Shown one piece after another: positions 44,372-56,587 of a stretch of 64,000 nucleotides of DNA. The stretch is from the NCBI GenBank assembly GCA_013350335.1, contig CM023539.1, positions 69,274,781 through 69,338,780 of the forward strand, read 5' to 3'. Source of the DNA: Chimonanthus salicifolius (lineage: Eukaryota > Streptophyta > Magnoliopsida > Laurales > Calycanthaceae). The notes under the pieces are model-generated. The model was not told the DNA's origin and searched no databases. It worked only from the letters and a program-made list of their open reading frames with translations. The number at the start of each line of letters is the position of its first letter. The stretch's first letter is position 1. A program made the position numbers and the translations under genes.

Positions 44372-47214
44372 GTAATTGTAACACCCCATCCTGCTACGGG
44401 CGCATTATCTCCCAAACATCTTAAAACACTACGAATATATATATATATATATATATATAAGATACTGGGCATTTTTTTTTTTAAAAGGGGCCACTGCCCC
44501 CCGCTTAACAACCCGGATGAACAAAACCCATTATACTATTAAAGATAACGAACAACCATAGACTATTCGAATACATTTATACAATTATCCAGACCACAAC
44601 ATACGGTAGTACATTCATAAGGAACAAAAACCTCTCAAACTAAGGCATGGACATAAATATAAAATATCCAACTTCTACTACTACTCCTCGAGCGTCTGCT
44701 CAAGGGGCCCATCTGGCCCCTCCGCAATCGGAGTACCTGAAAGGTAAGGGGGTGAGCTAGCCAGCCCAGTAAAGGGAGAAAGCATATCACATGTTAGCAA
44801 TAAATATAACATATGCATGAATGCGAGAACATTATGATAACAAAGGTGCTCAAGTGCGCGTAAAACTCAACATTATCAATTAGTAATTCTCCGGTCAGAT
44901 CTGAGACATCATCTCGGTAACCCACACCGACTCCTTTAGCAAACTCCGGTCTCCCTACTAATGTCATCGGGAAACTACACAATACAACCAGTCCAATGAA
45001 GAGATAATGCATATCACCTGTCAGCAACATATGTATCTTATGCATGAATGCAAGAACATCATCGTAGAATAATTGTCTTTGTACATGTGTGCCCAACTGT
45101 ATCACCAGCCAATTGGTCCCTCTGACTAGTTTGGGGCATCGCCTCCGTAACTCACATGGTCCTCCAACAACTCCGGTCTCCCAACCAATCCAACCGGGAG
45201 ACCATACCAATCACCACCGCCGGAATGCAATGGGGAGAACCGCATCCCCTATGGGGTTCTCAACCGCCGGAGCATAACGGGGAAATCAATTTCAAGGGGC
45301 AGGCACCTCGACCGCCGGAACGCAATGGGGAAACCTGCATCTCCTATGGGGGTCTCGACCGTCGGAGTGTAATGGGGAAGTCCTCCCGACCGTCAAACTC
45401 CTCACATAATCATAAACATATGCACATGTGAACAATCCCTCCAATGCATACACACGATGTCATGATCATATACAACAGGTTAAACTTATGGCAGGTCACA
45501 ATTCCCCATACTCATGATCTCATTCAAGTTATATATAAACATACCACATGTTATCATTAAATCTCATATGTCATATTCGAAACCCAACGCATATCTTATT
45601 CTGATCATAAATTCATTCATGTGAAATAGTTGAATACACCACGTGTCGTCACTCAGTTCCAAGCATCATGATCAATATTCGTTCGTCCGATAAGAAATGT
45701 TATTATTATTTTATTTCCTTTTTTGCATGAAGTAGACCTGAGTGCACTCGAACGGATCCCTTGCCACAGATTCATCCAATGGTTCCCTTACCGAGTGGCT
45801 TAATAAACGAAGGGCCCCATTCAAGTCACTCCAAGTTAAAGATCAAAGTTTAAGAGATGTGAATGTATGCTAAAACAGTGATAAGTTCCCTCACCGAGTG
45901 TGTGGAGTCGAGAATCCGAGGTGAGCAAGCGGCTTGATGGGTTGAAGGATGCTCGAACTGTTAAAACAAGGAATAACGGATAAGTGAATAAGGCACGACG
46001 GCTAAAAAGGACTTGGACTAAAAATGGGCCTAAAACTAGCTGGGCCCAAAACGGGCTCTAGAAGCTGTTCGGATCGAAATTGGGGCCTGAAACGAGTCGG
46101 GCCGAAGAACTGGGCCTACTAGAACAGGGCCGAACTAGGTCCGGGCCTACCTGGGCAGAACGAGTGGGCCAGATCTAGCACTGGACCGAGCCTGGGCCAG
46201 GCCTAACTGGGCCAAATCCGAACCAGTCCACTGGGTCGGGTCTGGGCCAGTGGGCCAGGTAGACGGGTCGGTCCCGACCCTAACAGAAGGGGTGGGTTAA
46301 CCCAGAAACCCAACCGAGTCAACACGGAACTCGACTGAATCGACTCGGTCACTCAACCGAGTCGAGAAAGGGGGAAAGGAGGAGGAGGAAAACTAGAAAT
46401 TTCTATGAAAATCGAGGAAATAATAAAGAGAAATTGCAAAAATTAAAGAAAATTGATGAAAAAGAAGAAGGAAAACAAGGACACGAGCACCTGATTTTTT
46501 GTCGGATTCGGACGGCGGTGAAGGAGGAGAAAGGACGATGGGAGACGCCGAGCATAGCAAAGTCGGAGTTGTAGCAGGCCGGGCTCCGACGTGAGGGCTA
46601 ATTGCAAGTGTGGCTCGAGACGGCGCTGACTGTCCGAGCCGACCAAGGGAGAGAGGAAGGAGAAGGGGAAGAAGAAAGAGGAGGAGGAGAAGCCGAGAGA
46701 GGGAGGGGGGAAGAGAGCTACCTGAGAGAGAGAGAAGGGGGGGGGGGGGGAGGCGCCGCCAGCAAGGGCTACTAGGGTTTGACGGGGGGCAACGACACTG
46801 TAGCGAAAACTGCTACAATGTCGAGGGAAGAGAGGGCTTAAAAAAAATTAGGGTTTGGAGGGGTTTTGAGTGTTTTTTTAAAAAACCTTAAAAAAAAAAA
46901 TCTCAAATCGTGTGAAAATGGAGTTTCAAAACTCACACTATTTTTAAAAGAAAAAGATTTAAAACCTGAGAAAAATCAAATGTCGAACATCGAGAGAGAA
47001 AGACGTGTGATTTTTCAAGCATTTTTCATGATAGAATATACAATAATTCAAAATTATTGAAATGCCCTTCGAGTTCCTGAACTAGAAATCAGGCAAACTA
47101 GGGCCCACCATGGAGCCCACGCCCTCCTCATTGCTACCACAGTCCCGAAAGCAACTCAGAGATCTGACAATCTCAATTAAATCGAACAAACTCGGAACGG
47201 GTCATTGCAGTAAT
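44372..47214 (-). mobile_element. Solo LTR (Tekay-like), minus strand, TSD GTAAT
   Basis: LTR at 44377-47209 (2833 bp), flanked by GTAAT (44372-44376 and 47210-47214). On the minus strand it begins TGCAATGACCCG and ends ATGGGGTGTTACA, the same end as element E. There is no interior or PBS, so it is a solo LTR from recombination between two LTRs. A pyrimidine-rich leader (about 46620-46720) and a splice-acceptor-like CTTACCTTTCAG near 44737-44750 preceded by ACTGGGCTGGCTAG mirror the layout of LTRs B and E. Open frames on both strands at 46443-46891 reflect low-complexity GA/CT sequence. Confidence 0.9.
45216..45391 (-). repeat. 47-bp tandem repeat in solo LTR
   Basis: Four units start with ACCGCCGG or ACCGTCGG at 45216, 45263, 45311 and 45358 (period 47-48), with a partial at 45389. 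Minus-strand words GCATTCCGGCGG and CCCCATAGGGG resemble the CACTCCGTCGGGG..TGGGGTACC module of LTR E and CACGCTCCGTTCGG..CGTGGGGAG of LTR B, in the same place before the acceptor-like site. Confidence 0.8.
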
Positions 47215-47531
47215 TCCCCACTTAGTGAATTTGGGATAACTCAAGAGTGAGTGAGTGCAGCAGTGGATGTAGATTATTTTTAAATCGAACCACTATATAT
47301 TTGGTGTCCATGTGTTTGATGAAATGCTTGTGTGAGTATTAAACTAATTTTCACATCTCTTGTTGACACAACACCATTGCATCTTGATTAAGATTGTTAT
47401 TCCTCTTCATTAATTTATATTAATCAAGTCATTCGCAAAAAAATCGAAAATATTGGGGATTGCCCTATTCACCAACCCCCCCTCCCCTTTTCTTTCTAGA
47501 CAATCCATTCTAGCACACCGAGACTTTCAAT

Positions 47532-47543
47532 TGGTATCAGAGC
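47532..47543 (+). promoter_or_regulatory. Primer binding site of plus-strand copia
   Basis: TGGTATCAGAGC two bases after the LTR end; complementary to the initiator methionine tRNA 3' end. It fixes the strand of the element. Confidence 0.9.
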
Positions 47544-47603
47544 CTCCTGCTCTTCATAAAGGATCTAACCATCCAAATAGATCTTTGTGCTAGGACCCCA
47601 ATC

Positions 47604-48790
47604 ATGGGCACCAAAAGTTTCATCTTCTTTTCTCTATTATTTGTACACACTATCTTGTCATTTTTTACAGCAAAAATAGAGAATGTGTTGGCCTCATACG
47701 AAGAAGATGATTGGATCTATATCCAAAATGATTTTATAGAAAAGATTTGCACGTTTTTGGATAGTTCAATGGAAGGCTCCACCTCTCATAACCAAATGAA
47801 GAATCAAGAGAGAGGTGCAAATTTCAAATGTTTATTACCTCCATTACTCCAAACCAAGAGGAATCCTCAAGTGAAGAAAAGGATGTTGAAGAGGATTTTG
47901 ATGAAGATGATGACCTCCAAGAATCTTATGATGCCTTGTATGTAGAAAGTATGAGATTGGCTAAGGAACTCCACAAGGTGAAAATTGACAATGCCAAACT
48001 CTCTAGACAACTTCAAAGTGCTATTGTTGAAAATGATCTTCTCTCAACAAATTCGAAAAATGCAAATGAGGAAATCATGATGTTAAGAGAATCTCAAAAT
48101 CAGCTTCAAGAAACTTTTTAGAATGAAATCTTGAAGCTTCAGGAAGTTGGAAAGTGTCTTGGAGATGAAAATGAAAAATTGGGCTCAAAGTTTGAAAGTC
48201 TTAAGAATTCTCAAGACATGGTTACCCCAAGGTAAGCTAAAATTGGAAGAACCTATTTTTGGTAAACCTCGTGGTGATTGGCTTGGTCATTCTCAATCTA
48301 ACCCAAAGAGACCCATGAACCAATCCATGTTAGATAAAAGCCACACCACACACTCTTCTACTATAAAATGTTTTTATTGTGGTTTAACCGGGCATTTCAA
48401 GCACGAGTACAACACAAGAAGAATGTAGGTTAGAAAACAAGTGGCTAAAGATCTTTCTCAAAGAGTAAAGAAAATAAATAATGAGTTGATTGGAAATTCA
48501 CATTATGCAAAGAAGAAAAAGGTAAATCTATATGATTTTGTGAGTTATCCTAGGAAACACAATGCACCTCACTCCATGCATCATCCCTTCATTGGCAAAT
48601 CTAAAAGGGATAGACCATGACCTCCTAATACCATGGATAGGAATATGAGGAGGGTTTTGTCTCAAACCTTTAGAATTGGGCCAAATGTTCAAAATGGTAG
48701 AATCAAATTGCCCAAATTCCAAGGATTTGAGAGGAAAGGTCAGGAACAAAATTTCATATGGATGCCAATGAGATAGGGCATTGATCATGC
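47604..48790 (+). pseudogene. Copia gag, broken
   Basis: Gag packages the element RNA. The first frame (47604-47945) contains LASYEEDDWIYIQNDFI; a frame change leads to 47828-48121, an acidic stretch (EESSSEEKDVEEDFDEDDD) followed by a coiled-coil-like segment (SMRLAKELHKVKIDNAKLSR), typical of copia gag C-terminal parts. After a TAG at 48119-48121 and another frame change, KCFYCGLTGHFKHEYN (about 48369-48416) is a CCHC zinc knuckle whose last cysteine is tyrosine. A decayed stretch with HNAPHSMHHPF continues to about 48790. No protease, integrase or RT follows. Confidence 0.75.
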
Positions 48791-50470
48791 TCTACATTGG
48801 TCTAAGAATTGTGCATCATTGAAGTATCTCTAAACCAATTGTAGTTGAACTCAATCCTTGTACAGGTGAGTTCAATCAACTCTTGTGTTGTGGCATGGAA
48901 CATTTGACTCCTTCAAGCTTTGATTTTACTTTTCCTGGCTATAATAGTACATCTTATGCTTGAAGTGTCATACATGTATGGACTTTAGATTCCAAGTCCT
49001 AAAGTGGTTGCTCAAATGTGTGATGGATTAGCAAAGTGGTTAATACATTTGAAGCATGTTTGGAATCACCTTGGTATCTTGCCTTCATTCCATGTTCTTG
49101 TTTGATTGATGGATTGATCTTGTGCAAAATTCAGCGTATCTGTTTTTATTGTAGAATCATATTTATCCTATGCCATATGTTTTTGAAAATCAAGAGGGTG
49201 ATTTCAAATTTGAAAAAGATGTTTTTTTTTTAAAATGTGCTCTGTTCTATCGACACATCGACAACGACGATGTATCGACAAAGCATAAAAGGTTTTGGTT
49301 AAAAATCCCTCCTTTGAATTTGTGTTGCATTCCATGTACTTAAATATGTAAATCTCTTGTGGAATGTGTATGTTTACATGTAGGCTTGCACTTTTATGCT
49401 TTAAAATGGATTGTATCTTGTTTCGTCTCATTCCATTTTCAATAAAGCTTGTGCATCTTTTGGGAATGAATGAATGTTACGAATTGCTTCATGTGTTTCT
49501 CTTGTATGTGCTTGCATTATTTGTTTTTCATCTCTACACTTAAATTGGTAGAATCTTGTTTGTGAGATGATGATCATGTACACATACATAGTGTTGTTTC
49601 ATTCCAAGTTACAAAATTTGTGAATTTCTTGTGGAATGAAACTTGCTCCATGCTTGTGAATGATTTTGTTGATCAAAATGTGATCAAATGCTTAAATTGG
49701 TAATCCATTCACTTACCATTCAAGAACTTAGAACTTAAATGAAGTATTCTTATATGAATGGAAATTTTGTACAAAAGCATGGGAGCTAATCTTGATTGGC
49801 AAACACTTGTATGCTTTACATGGAGATCATTTCTCATTTGCACCTTCTCTTATTGGTATATCTTGGTGCATTTGAAAATGTTTTTGCAAGTGTTTGTTGG
49901 TTATGGCATTTCATGAGCTTTTGTCTTTGTTGCATATTTATTGAATGCCACCCATGCTTCATACATCATTTCCATGCTCTTTGATTGGTATATAAAATGT
50001 AAAATGAATGTATGGTTTGTCTCATTCCTATAATCCTTCATTGGTATACATTTTGAGGAATGTTATTATGTTCGTAAAATACCAAGTTTTGTTAAACCTA
50101 AGAATGCATCATCAAATGACATCACACGTGGGCAATGGTCTTTCAAATGGTGAATTAAAAAATGCCCAAGGTTATTAGATTTGGATTAGATCAAAATTTT
50201 AAAAGTTGGAAATGTTTGTATCACATTAACCAGCCCAGGTGGACCCTGGACAGTCACAGAAGAAAACAGAGGGCATAAACATTTGGAAAAATTGGCAAAT
50301 TGTCAGGTCGACAAGTTGAGTACATCGACCCCTCGGTGAGAAAGGACAGACCCATCGTGGTCATCGACACGTAGACCGGATTGACAAGGGTTCTGAAATG
50401 GAAGGACTGTCATTTGGGTCTTCTCTCAAATCGAGTGTCTCGTGTCCACCGACCCTCGGTGAGACTGGAC
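48791..50470 (+). mobile_element. Non-coding copia interior and LTR-like fragment
   Basis: No pol. Segments align in reverse with 17000-18450 of the minus-strand copia. From about 50280 to 50470 the sequence instead resembles mid-LTR (GACCCATCGTGGT, GATTGACAAGGGTTCTG, hairpin CACCGA-CCC-TCGGTG at 50447-50461), joined with no visible PPT or LTR start, so a deletion is likely. The Athila/Tat-like element begins at 50471. Confidence 0.6.
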
Positions 50471-52747
50471 TGTTGAGTCTAAAAATCTTACATTTTTACC
50501 CTTTAATTATGATTAAGTTACCCTTGATTTTGTATATAAAAGATACGTTTAGTGGTTTTTTTCTAGTTTTGAAGATAAAAAAAATGGAAAAACAAGATTC
50601 ATGCATAAAACAGTGGATAATTGTTGGAAGATAGCTTAAAATCAAAGATTTAAAATTTTATAATTTAATCATGCCACTTTAGTGTTTTTAAAGTAAATTG
50701 GATAATCTGGATCCGTTTATGAGAGTCTAAATTTATTCAATATTTAGAATTTTAGTGGTATTGATTAATTATTTAATTTCAAAATCAAAGTTTGCAATTA
50801 AAAGGCCAAGAGTTGAAATCAAGATCCATGGGCCAGAGATCCACTACAATTGGGCCAAGCCTTGCTCCAAATGCCAGACACTGGGCCTGGCCAAGCACTT
50901 CAAGTGCATTTCCCAATGTGGGCCAAGCCAGAGTGAATTCAAGCCCAGCAAGCTTAAGTTCAAGTCTCCAATTCAAGTCCAAGTCCAATTTAAAGATCCA
51001 ATGCTCCACGTTCAAATCCAAGTTCACCAACCCTAAGCCCAAATCCATTTTAAATCCTATAATCTAGGACTCCATGTGCATAACCCTTAGTGCATCACAT
51101 GAAAATCCCAACTTTAGGAAGCCTCCATTGCATAGATCCTCCTAGGATTTCTCTCCAAGCTTAACACATCATATAGATCCTACATTGTCTCCCAATCCAA
51201 TCCAACATTAGCCACACACGATGTTACCACCTCACCATCCCAATCACACACGATTTTTACACATTATTTTCTCCATGCATCTAAATAGTAATCCATCTAG
51301 GTTCATTGCATACACCTCATCACCTTATTACACATGCATCATTCAAATTTTGCATTGATTTGATCTCATTCATGCGCATATCTCATCTAGATAGCCTCCA
51401 TGTCATCTCATTCATTCATTCATCCATCCATTTAATCTTAGCCGCTCATATCATTGCACAACCCAAAACCCTAAAACACAATGCCAAATTTGAAAATCAC
51501 AAGGCCAAATCCTAATCCCAATTTTCTCTTCTTCCTTGCTTGCACTACACTCCAAGCCAGCCAATGCACAGTAAATTAGTGTACACGTATAGAAAAGCCC
51601 TAGTTTTCTAGTCTTTAATCCCAGCCACCCAATTTCAGTTAGATCTAATCCCAACCTTTCATCAACTTAAACCTAGATTTGATCCTACCCATCCATCCAA
51701 TCCCAAGTCCTATAAATGGCCTAATACCCCATAGGCCAAAATCGAATTTGACTCTGGAGCCAAAGGGGACCAAAAGATTGAAGAGAAGACCAACAGAAGA
51801 CTCGAGCATGCACAGAGAATTCGAATTTTACAGTGAGTTTCATTTGCGATTTCAATTTTCAAATATCTTATATTTTATCAATCCTGTATTTAATTTTTTC
51901 AATAAAACAAATCAAAGGACAACCCATTTAGAATCTTGAAACATCCAATTTCTAATTTCCTTTTATGATTGTCTTTGATTAGATTTTAAGATTGTATGCT
52001 TTAATTATTTAATTAGACATGAAACAGTTAGGGCTTAGGTTATGATTGCTCGATCTAAGTTACTAAGGTCTGATTTTATAATTTAAAGTTTATAATTTTT
52101 AACGTTGATGATAAACATGAATTGGAACTTATATTTTTACGTGAATTTCAAATCTAGGTCATTTGTTTATTTAAATGTTTTTTTGAGATGAACGGTCTTT
52201 TCCAAACAACCACCTTTTACATGACTGTTTTTTTTATTTCTGTCATTTATTTTTCTTGCCAATTTATTTTTCATATTTACTTTATTTCACTTGAATGTTG
52301 TATTTTAGTTTTTACTTTTAAATCAATACTCTTTTAAAGTTTATTTATTTCATGTATTTAAAACCTCCCTAACAACTCGATTAACTAGTTAGGATTCAAC
52401 TTAATTAGATCTTGATTTTTGTGAATTAGAATGTGTGATGAAATTGTTTATAATTTCTTAATTAAAACATTATTTTAATCACTTTTAATCAATGCTCTAA
52501 AATTGTAGATCTATTTATTTGAATGAGGATTTGATTAGTTTGGGATTATACTTTTAAGATTAAAATTGATTTTCTATCCTAGAGTAAATTTTGAATCTTG
52601 GTTTTCTAAGAAACATAAAAATTGAAGCATGTGTATTTTGAATTTCATTTATTATTAATGTTTCATTTGAGTTTGACCTCGCACTCAATAGCTATACTAT
52701 GGATGGCTCATGCGCTTGCGAGATTTACAAATTTAAAAACATCAACA
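50471..52747 (+). mobile_element. 5' LTR of Athila/Tat-like element
   Basis: Starts TGTTGAGTCTAAAAATC and ends ACATCAACA, seven bases before the PBS. TATA box TATAAATGG at 51711-51719. Compared with the 3' LTR it lacks about 390 bp between 51046 and 51050 (present at about 57164-57551). Long open frames on both strands at 50755-51067 also appear in the 3' LTR; they come from CAAGTCCAA-like word repetition and are not taken as genes. Confidence 0.85.
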
Positions 52748-52753
52748 AGTTTT

Positions 52754-52771
52754 TGGCGCCATTGCTGGGGA
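52754..52771 (+). promoter_or_regulatory. Primer binding site, Asp-tRNA type
   Basis: TGGCGCCATTGCTGGGGA closely matches the complement of the plant tRNA-Asp 3' end, with two differences. This primer is typical of Athila and Tat/Ogre lineages and is the main basis for the assignment. Confidence 0.85.
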
Positions 52772-55700
52772 ACAATCAAAGTACATGTTCTTGAATTTTT
52801 ATGGTTTTTGGAAAACACTTTTATTTTTGAAATCTTTTTAATTTAGGTAAACTCTCTAAAATTGGAAATTTCTATTTCTAGAAACTCTATGTTTGGAAAT
52901 TTTCCTAAAATTAAATTTTTCTTTAAAAATATAAGAGATTTAGAATAAGTTGTGGAAATTTTGCTAAATCTAGATATTCTATTGAATTTTTGAAAGTTTC
53001 TATTTTTGTAGAAAATTTCCATTTTTGGAACGAGTTTCTATTTTTGTTGAAAATTTTCTATTTTTGGAAAACTGATAAAATCATTTAATGCCTTCCTTTA
53101 ACCTCTTTTTAATCTTATAAATATAATCCATTTTAATAGAATCTCTATTTTGTAAATAAATCTTGTTTTAGAAAGTTTTAAAATTTCTGTCGATGGAAAA
53201 TTTTAAAATTATCTATTTTTGGAGACAATCTATTTTTTTTTTGAAATTTCTCAATTTTGGAGACGTCTAATTTTGGAATTTATTTATTTTTGGAAAGTTT
53301 CTAAATTTGGATCTTTGATTAAATTTTAATTAAGTGATGACTTTTAATTTTGAAATTTATTGACAATCTCGCATTATTCTAGGACACTTAATTAGGACTA
53401 ATTATTTTAATCTTAATCTAGTTGTAGTTTCGGATTTTGCATTTAGTTAGTTCATGCATTTTTGAGTTAGAATCTTCACCTAGGTTTGTGTGTTTTGCTT
53501 TTCAGGAGTGTTGGAAATCGCGAGTCAAAGTTGTTGGAATTTGCACGCATTGGCGAAGGTAAGTGCCTAACTATATTCTTTTAATTCTTATTTTCTCATG
53601 CATTCATATAGCTTTTATTAGGGTGTTTGGCATATATTACTTTTATAAAAAAAAAGATTGCATAGTTATTTTTCTCATGCATTTAGGTTGCTAGATTCAT
53701 GCATTTAGTATAGTTTGTTTGCTTATTGTTTTGCATATTTGTTTGATACTTGTATTGTTAGATTAGGTTGCATTCACATAAAATAAAAAAGATTAGTAAT
53801 AAATGGTTCTTGCAATTTAAATAAAATTAATTTTGGAACCATAGGTTAGTCTTTAAGGTTTTTCATGCTCAATAGGACAATCTTTTATTCAAGTAATTTT
53901 AAATAACGAATACTAGTTTTCTTCAATCATGGTGTCTAAGATTAGTTCTGTCACCAAGGTGTAAACAACTTAAGGATAAGTGGAACATAAGCAGATGCCA
54001 GGTGCTCCTCCACTTACTTGGGAACTTTCCTGGCCATGATTGTGGTTAAACTTTTATTTGAAGATTTAGAATTCTTGGAGAAAAGGTTAGGAACCAGTCT
54101 AGAGACACAAGGTTAGTTTAGTTATTTATTTTTAGTTTTAGGTCATTTATTTTGTTTGAAATTGTTTTGTCTTCTATGATCCTTGTTTGAGTAAATATGA
54201 GCACTTGGAGACGTGATTCGACTAAGAGATTAGATAGAGTTAGGTCACCAACTGGTGCAACCCACATTAGTCATCAATCTATTTCAGAAAATAGTAGGGT
54301 TTGTGAAGTCATGTTGGTTTCATCAACATCTGAGAGTTCTTCCCGAAGTGAGGAGAGTCTAGCTAGGGTAGAAAAAATTGGAACGACATAACTGAGGGTG
54401 ATACTATCATAGGTGATGGTCCCAAAGAACCATGGCTTTACTTCATAACAGAAGGAAAAATTCTTGATGAAAAGCGAATTATTGCCTATGGTACATTATA
54501 CTCAATTAAGCATATTGACCACCACCATCTGCCAAAACATATGGAACTCAGTGACAAAGGACTAGGTTGTAGAAAGTTTACAAAAGTAAGAGTATGTATT
54601 ATTCATAGGGTTTTTGTAAAAAAAAAAACAAAGCGTTATTTCAGAGAGTCAGTTTAGGTTGAGTTAGTTATTAGGATGTTTCATTTAGATACGTCAAAAC
54701 CCAAAATTTAACAATGTCTGGACATTTTCCATCTAACCGTTAAACATTGAGGACAATGTCAAATTTAAGTTTGGGGGTATCTAGGGGTTACATTAGTAAA
54801 ATCCAATAAAAAAAAAGTGTCTAAAAAGTTTTAGGGAGAGATTAAGTTCGAAAGATTCGAGGGAAGAGTAAGTTTACAAACACAAACTGAGACTACCCTT
54901 GACCAATTTTTTTTAAATAATAATAATAATAACAATAATAAATTTCAATCAAAGGAAGAGTAAGTGAAGACTGAGACTACTCCTTGAGAGAAAAAAAAAT
55001 AGTCTAAGTAATTTTTTAGCATTAAGAGGTGAATAAAAATTTTCTATATCACCCTGTTTCAATGAAATTTTTATAGAATTTATATTCAGAATAAATTTAC
55101 ACAACCATGTTAAATTGGATTAGAAAAGAAAAATTTGCACGAGTCTAGTAGTCAACAAAGGAATACTAGTAAATACTTAACCAAGAGAACTTTAGTTTTC
55201 TGAGGGATTTAAGTCAATCCACTTTTATTTCTTTAGCGTTTCAAGTCATTGTGGATCTCATCATTCTTCAAATTTTGGTCATAATTCTGAGAACGCCATT
55301 AAATTTGAGGTAGAACATTTGATTTTTTTTGGAATTTATTTAAAACAAAGAAATCACCGTATGAAACTTAGGATACGATTTGGGCCATTTTTGGATAGTT
55401 TGACCTTCATGCCTACCTATTTCATTCAAATTTAGCCTGATAATTCCCAGTTGAGCCTTTAAGTTAGCTTGCTTTCTTCATCAGCCATGTTTACCAAACC
55501 CAACTACGGTTTTGGAGTTTGAGCCTCAGAAAAAATATATCTGTGACCTATTCATAGAAAATGTTAGAAATGACAAATAATGGAGTGGTACTAAAAAAAT
55601 AAGGGCACATGAAAAGAAAGAGAAGAAAATAGCACAAAAAGAAAGGGAACATCTAGACATCAAAAGAATGATGTGAAAAAAAAAAAAGGAGAAGATGAAT

Positions 55701-56587
55701 GTTTGAAAAGTGCTAAAAAAAAAAATAGAGGAAGAAATGTTTATATCTTAAAGATTTTGATCAAAATATTTATTCTTAGAGTCTTATTATCCTTCTTTGA
55801 TTTGACTTGATCCCAAGCCATGTTTTGTCTTATAGGAAATCCTATTGATCTTAAGTCGAAATATGGTATTTCATGTGGAGAATAAATGAAGAAAAATGAT
55901 AATGTATAACTCAATGTTCTCAGGAAAGTGGCATCCATTCATGAGACCCAACAATTATTTTCCTTGTCATGTTTCGTCTTTCTAAAACATATGCCAGAAA
56001 TTTTGAATTTGAATACATAAACTCCGCTCACATATACCTTTGAGAGAAAATAACCCAAACCTTTGAGCGTTAATCTTTCTGAGAGATATCTAGTGAGGTT
56101 TGAAGTCAAAGCGCATCCTCCGATGTTGGGTACACAATTTCTGTCTATTTGGAAAGAAAACTATTTTTAATATTGGTTAAGCACACACTACACTCCGAAT
56201 ATAAGTCTTATAAAATAAATTTTGGAATCGTATGATGTCTAGATTTTTATAAACTTGTTTTTGCCGAATCTGAAACTAAGACTATACAAAATTGGATGTT
56301 TGTTGCTATCATCACTGCAAGCCCTCACGAGACTATAACTCATCCACTAGGGGTAACCTAGGGGTTTAAAGGCTTGTTGCATACGCTAAATGCAATCGAT
56401 AGTGCTAACGAAAGTGGTGTAATTTTTAGATTTAAAGTTAAACTTTTAGGTCTAGGTTAGGTCTTGTAAAAATAAAACTTTAAATTAGTATTAGGTTTAG
56501 TTAGGATTTTTAGTTTTTAGAGTTTAGACTTAGGTTTTTATTTAATTTTTTGCTTGAGAACTAGCAAAATCTAAGTTTGGGGCTATT
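52772..56587 (+). mobile_element. Interior of the Athila/Tat-like element
   Basis: AT-rich and mostly non-coding. 52850-53340 has many GGAAATTT / AAATTTCTATTTTTGG words, an AT-rich low-complexity block. 54197-54657 holds the one notable ORF. 54720-54790 contains the segment TTGAGGACAATGTCAA and TTTGGGGGTATCTAGG, a PPT-like run ahead of another non-coding part. 55600-56587 is shared with 32160-33050. No tRNA or host gene fragment is evident. Confidence 0.7.
54197..54657 (+). pseudogene. Unknown ORF in non-autonomous Athila/Tat-like element
   Basis: The first frame starts at ATG 54197 (MSTWRRDSTKRLDRVRSPTG), is serine- and arginine-rich, and stops at 54389-54391. A run of six A at 54372-54377 lies just before, and the frame one base off is open from about 54376 to a TAG at 54655-54657, with a different composition (KEPWLYFITEGKILDEK, HIDHHHLPKHMELSDKG). 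Together about 150 codons would be open but for one base in a homopolymer, which may be a mutation or a sequence error. No family is recognised; it could be a gag remnant, an accessory ORF or a captured host fragment. Confidence 0.4.

Larger units (their letters stand above)
43071..47529 (+). mobile_element. Copia 5' LTR, plus strand, split by a solo LTR
   Basis: Starts TGTTAGTGCTACGACTTGCC, matching the minus-strand copia LTR start, and ends GACTTTCA two bases before the PBS. Without the 2.84-kb solo LTR plus duplicated GTAAT it is about 1.62 kb. It contains GACCCATCTAT words where the related LTRs have the CACCGA..TCGGTG hairpin. Its segment 44030-44130 is the inverse of 43070-42970, because it inserted into a related LTR in opposite orientation. 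Confidence 0.85.

Noticed and set aside
46443..46891. Arginine-rich and other open frames in the solo LTR
   Set aside because: Low-complexity GA/CT leader sequence of the LTR; no codon or domain evidence.
50755..51067. Overlapping long open frames on both strands, also at 56959-57346
   Set aside because: They come from CAAGTCCAA-type word repetition in the LTR U3; both LTRs have them and neither strand shows a domain.
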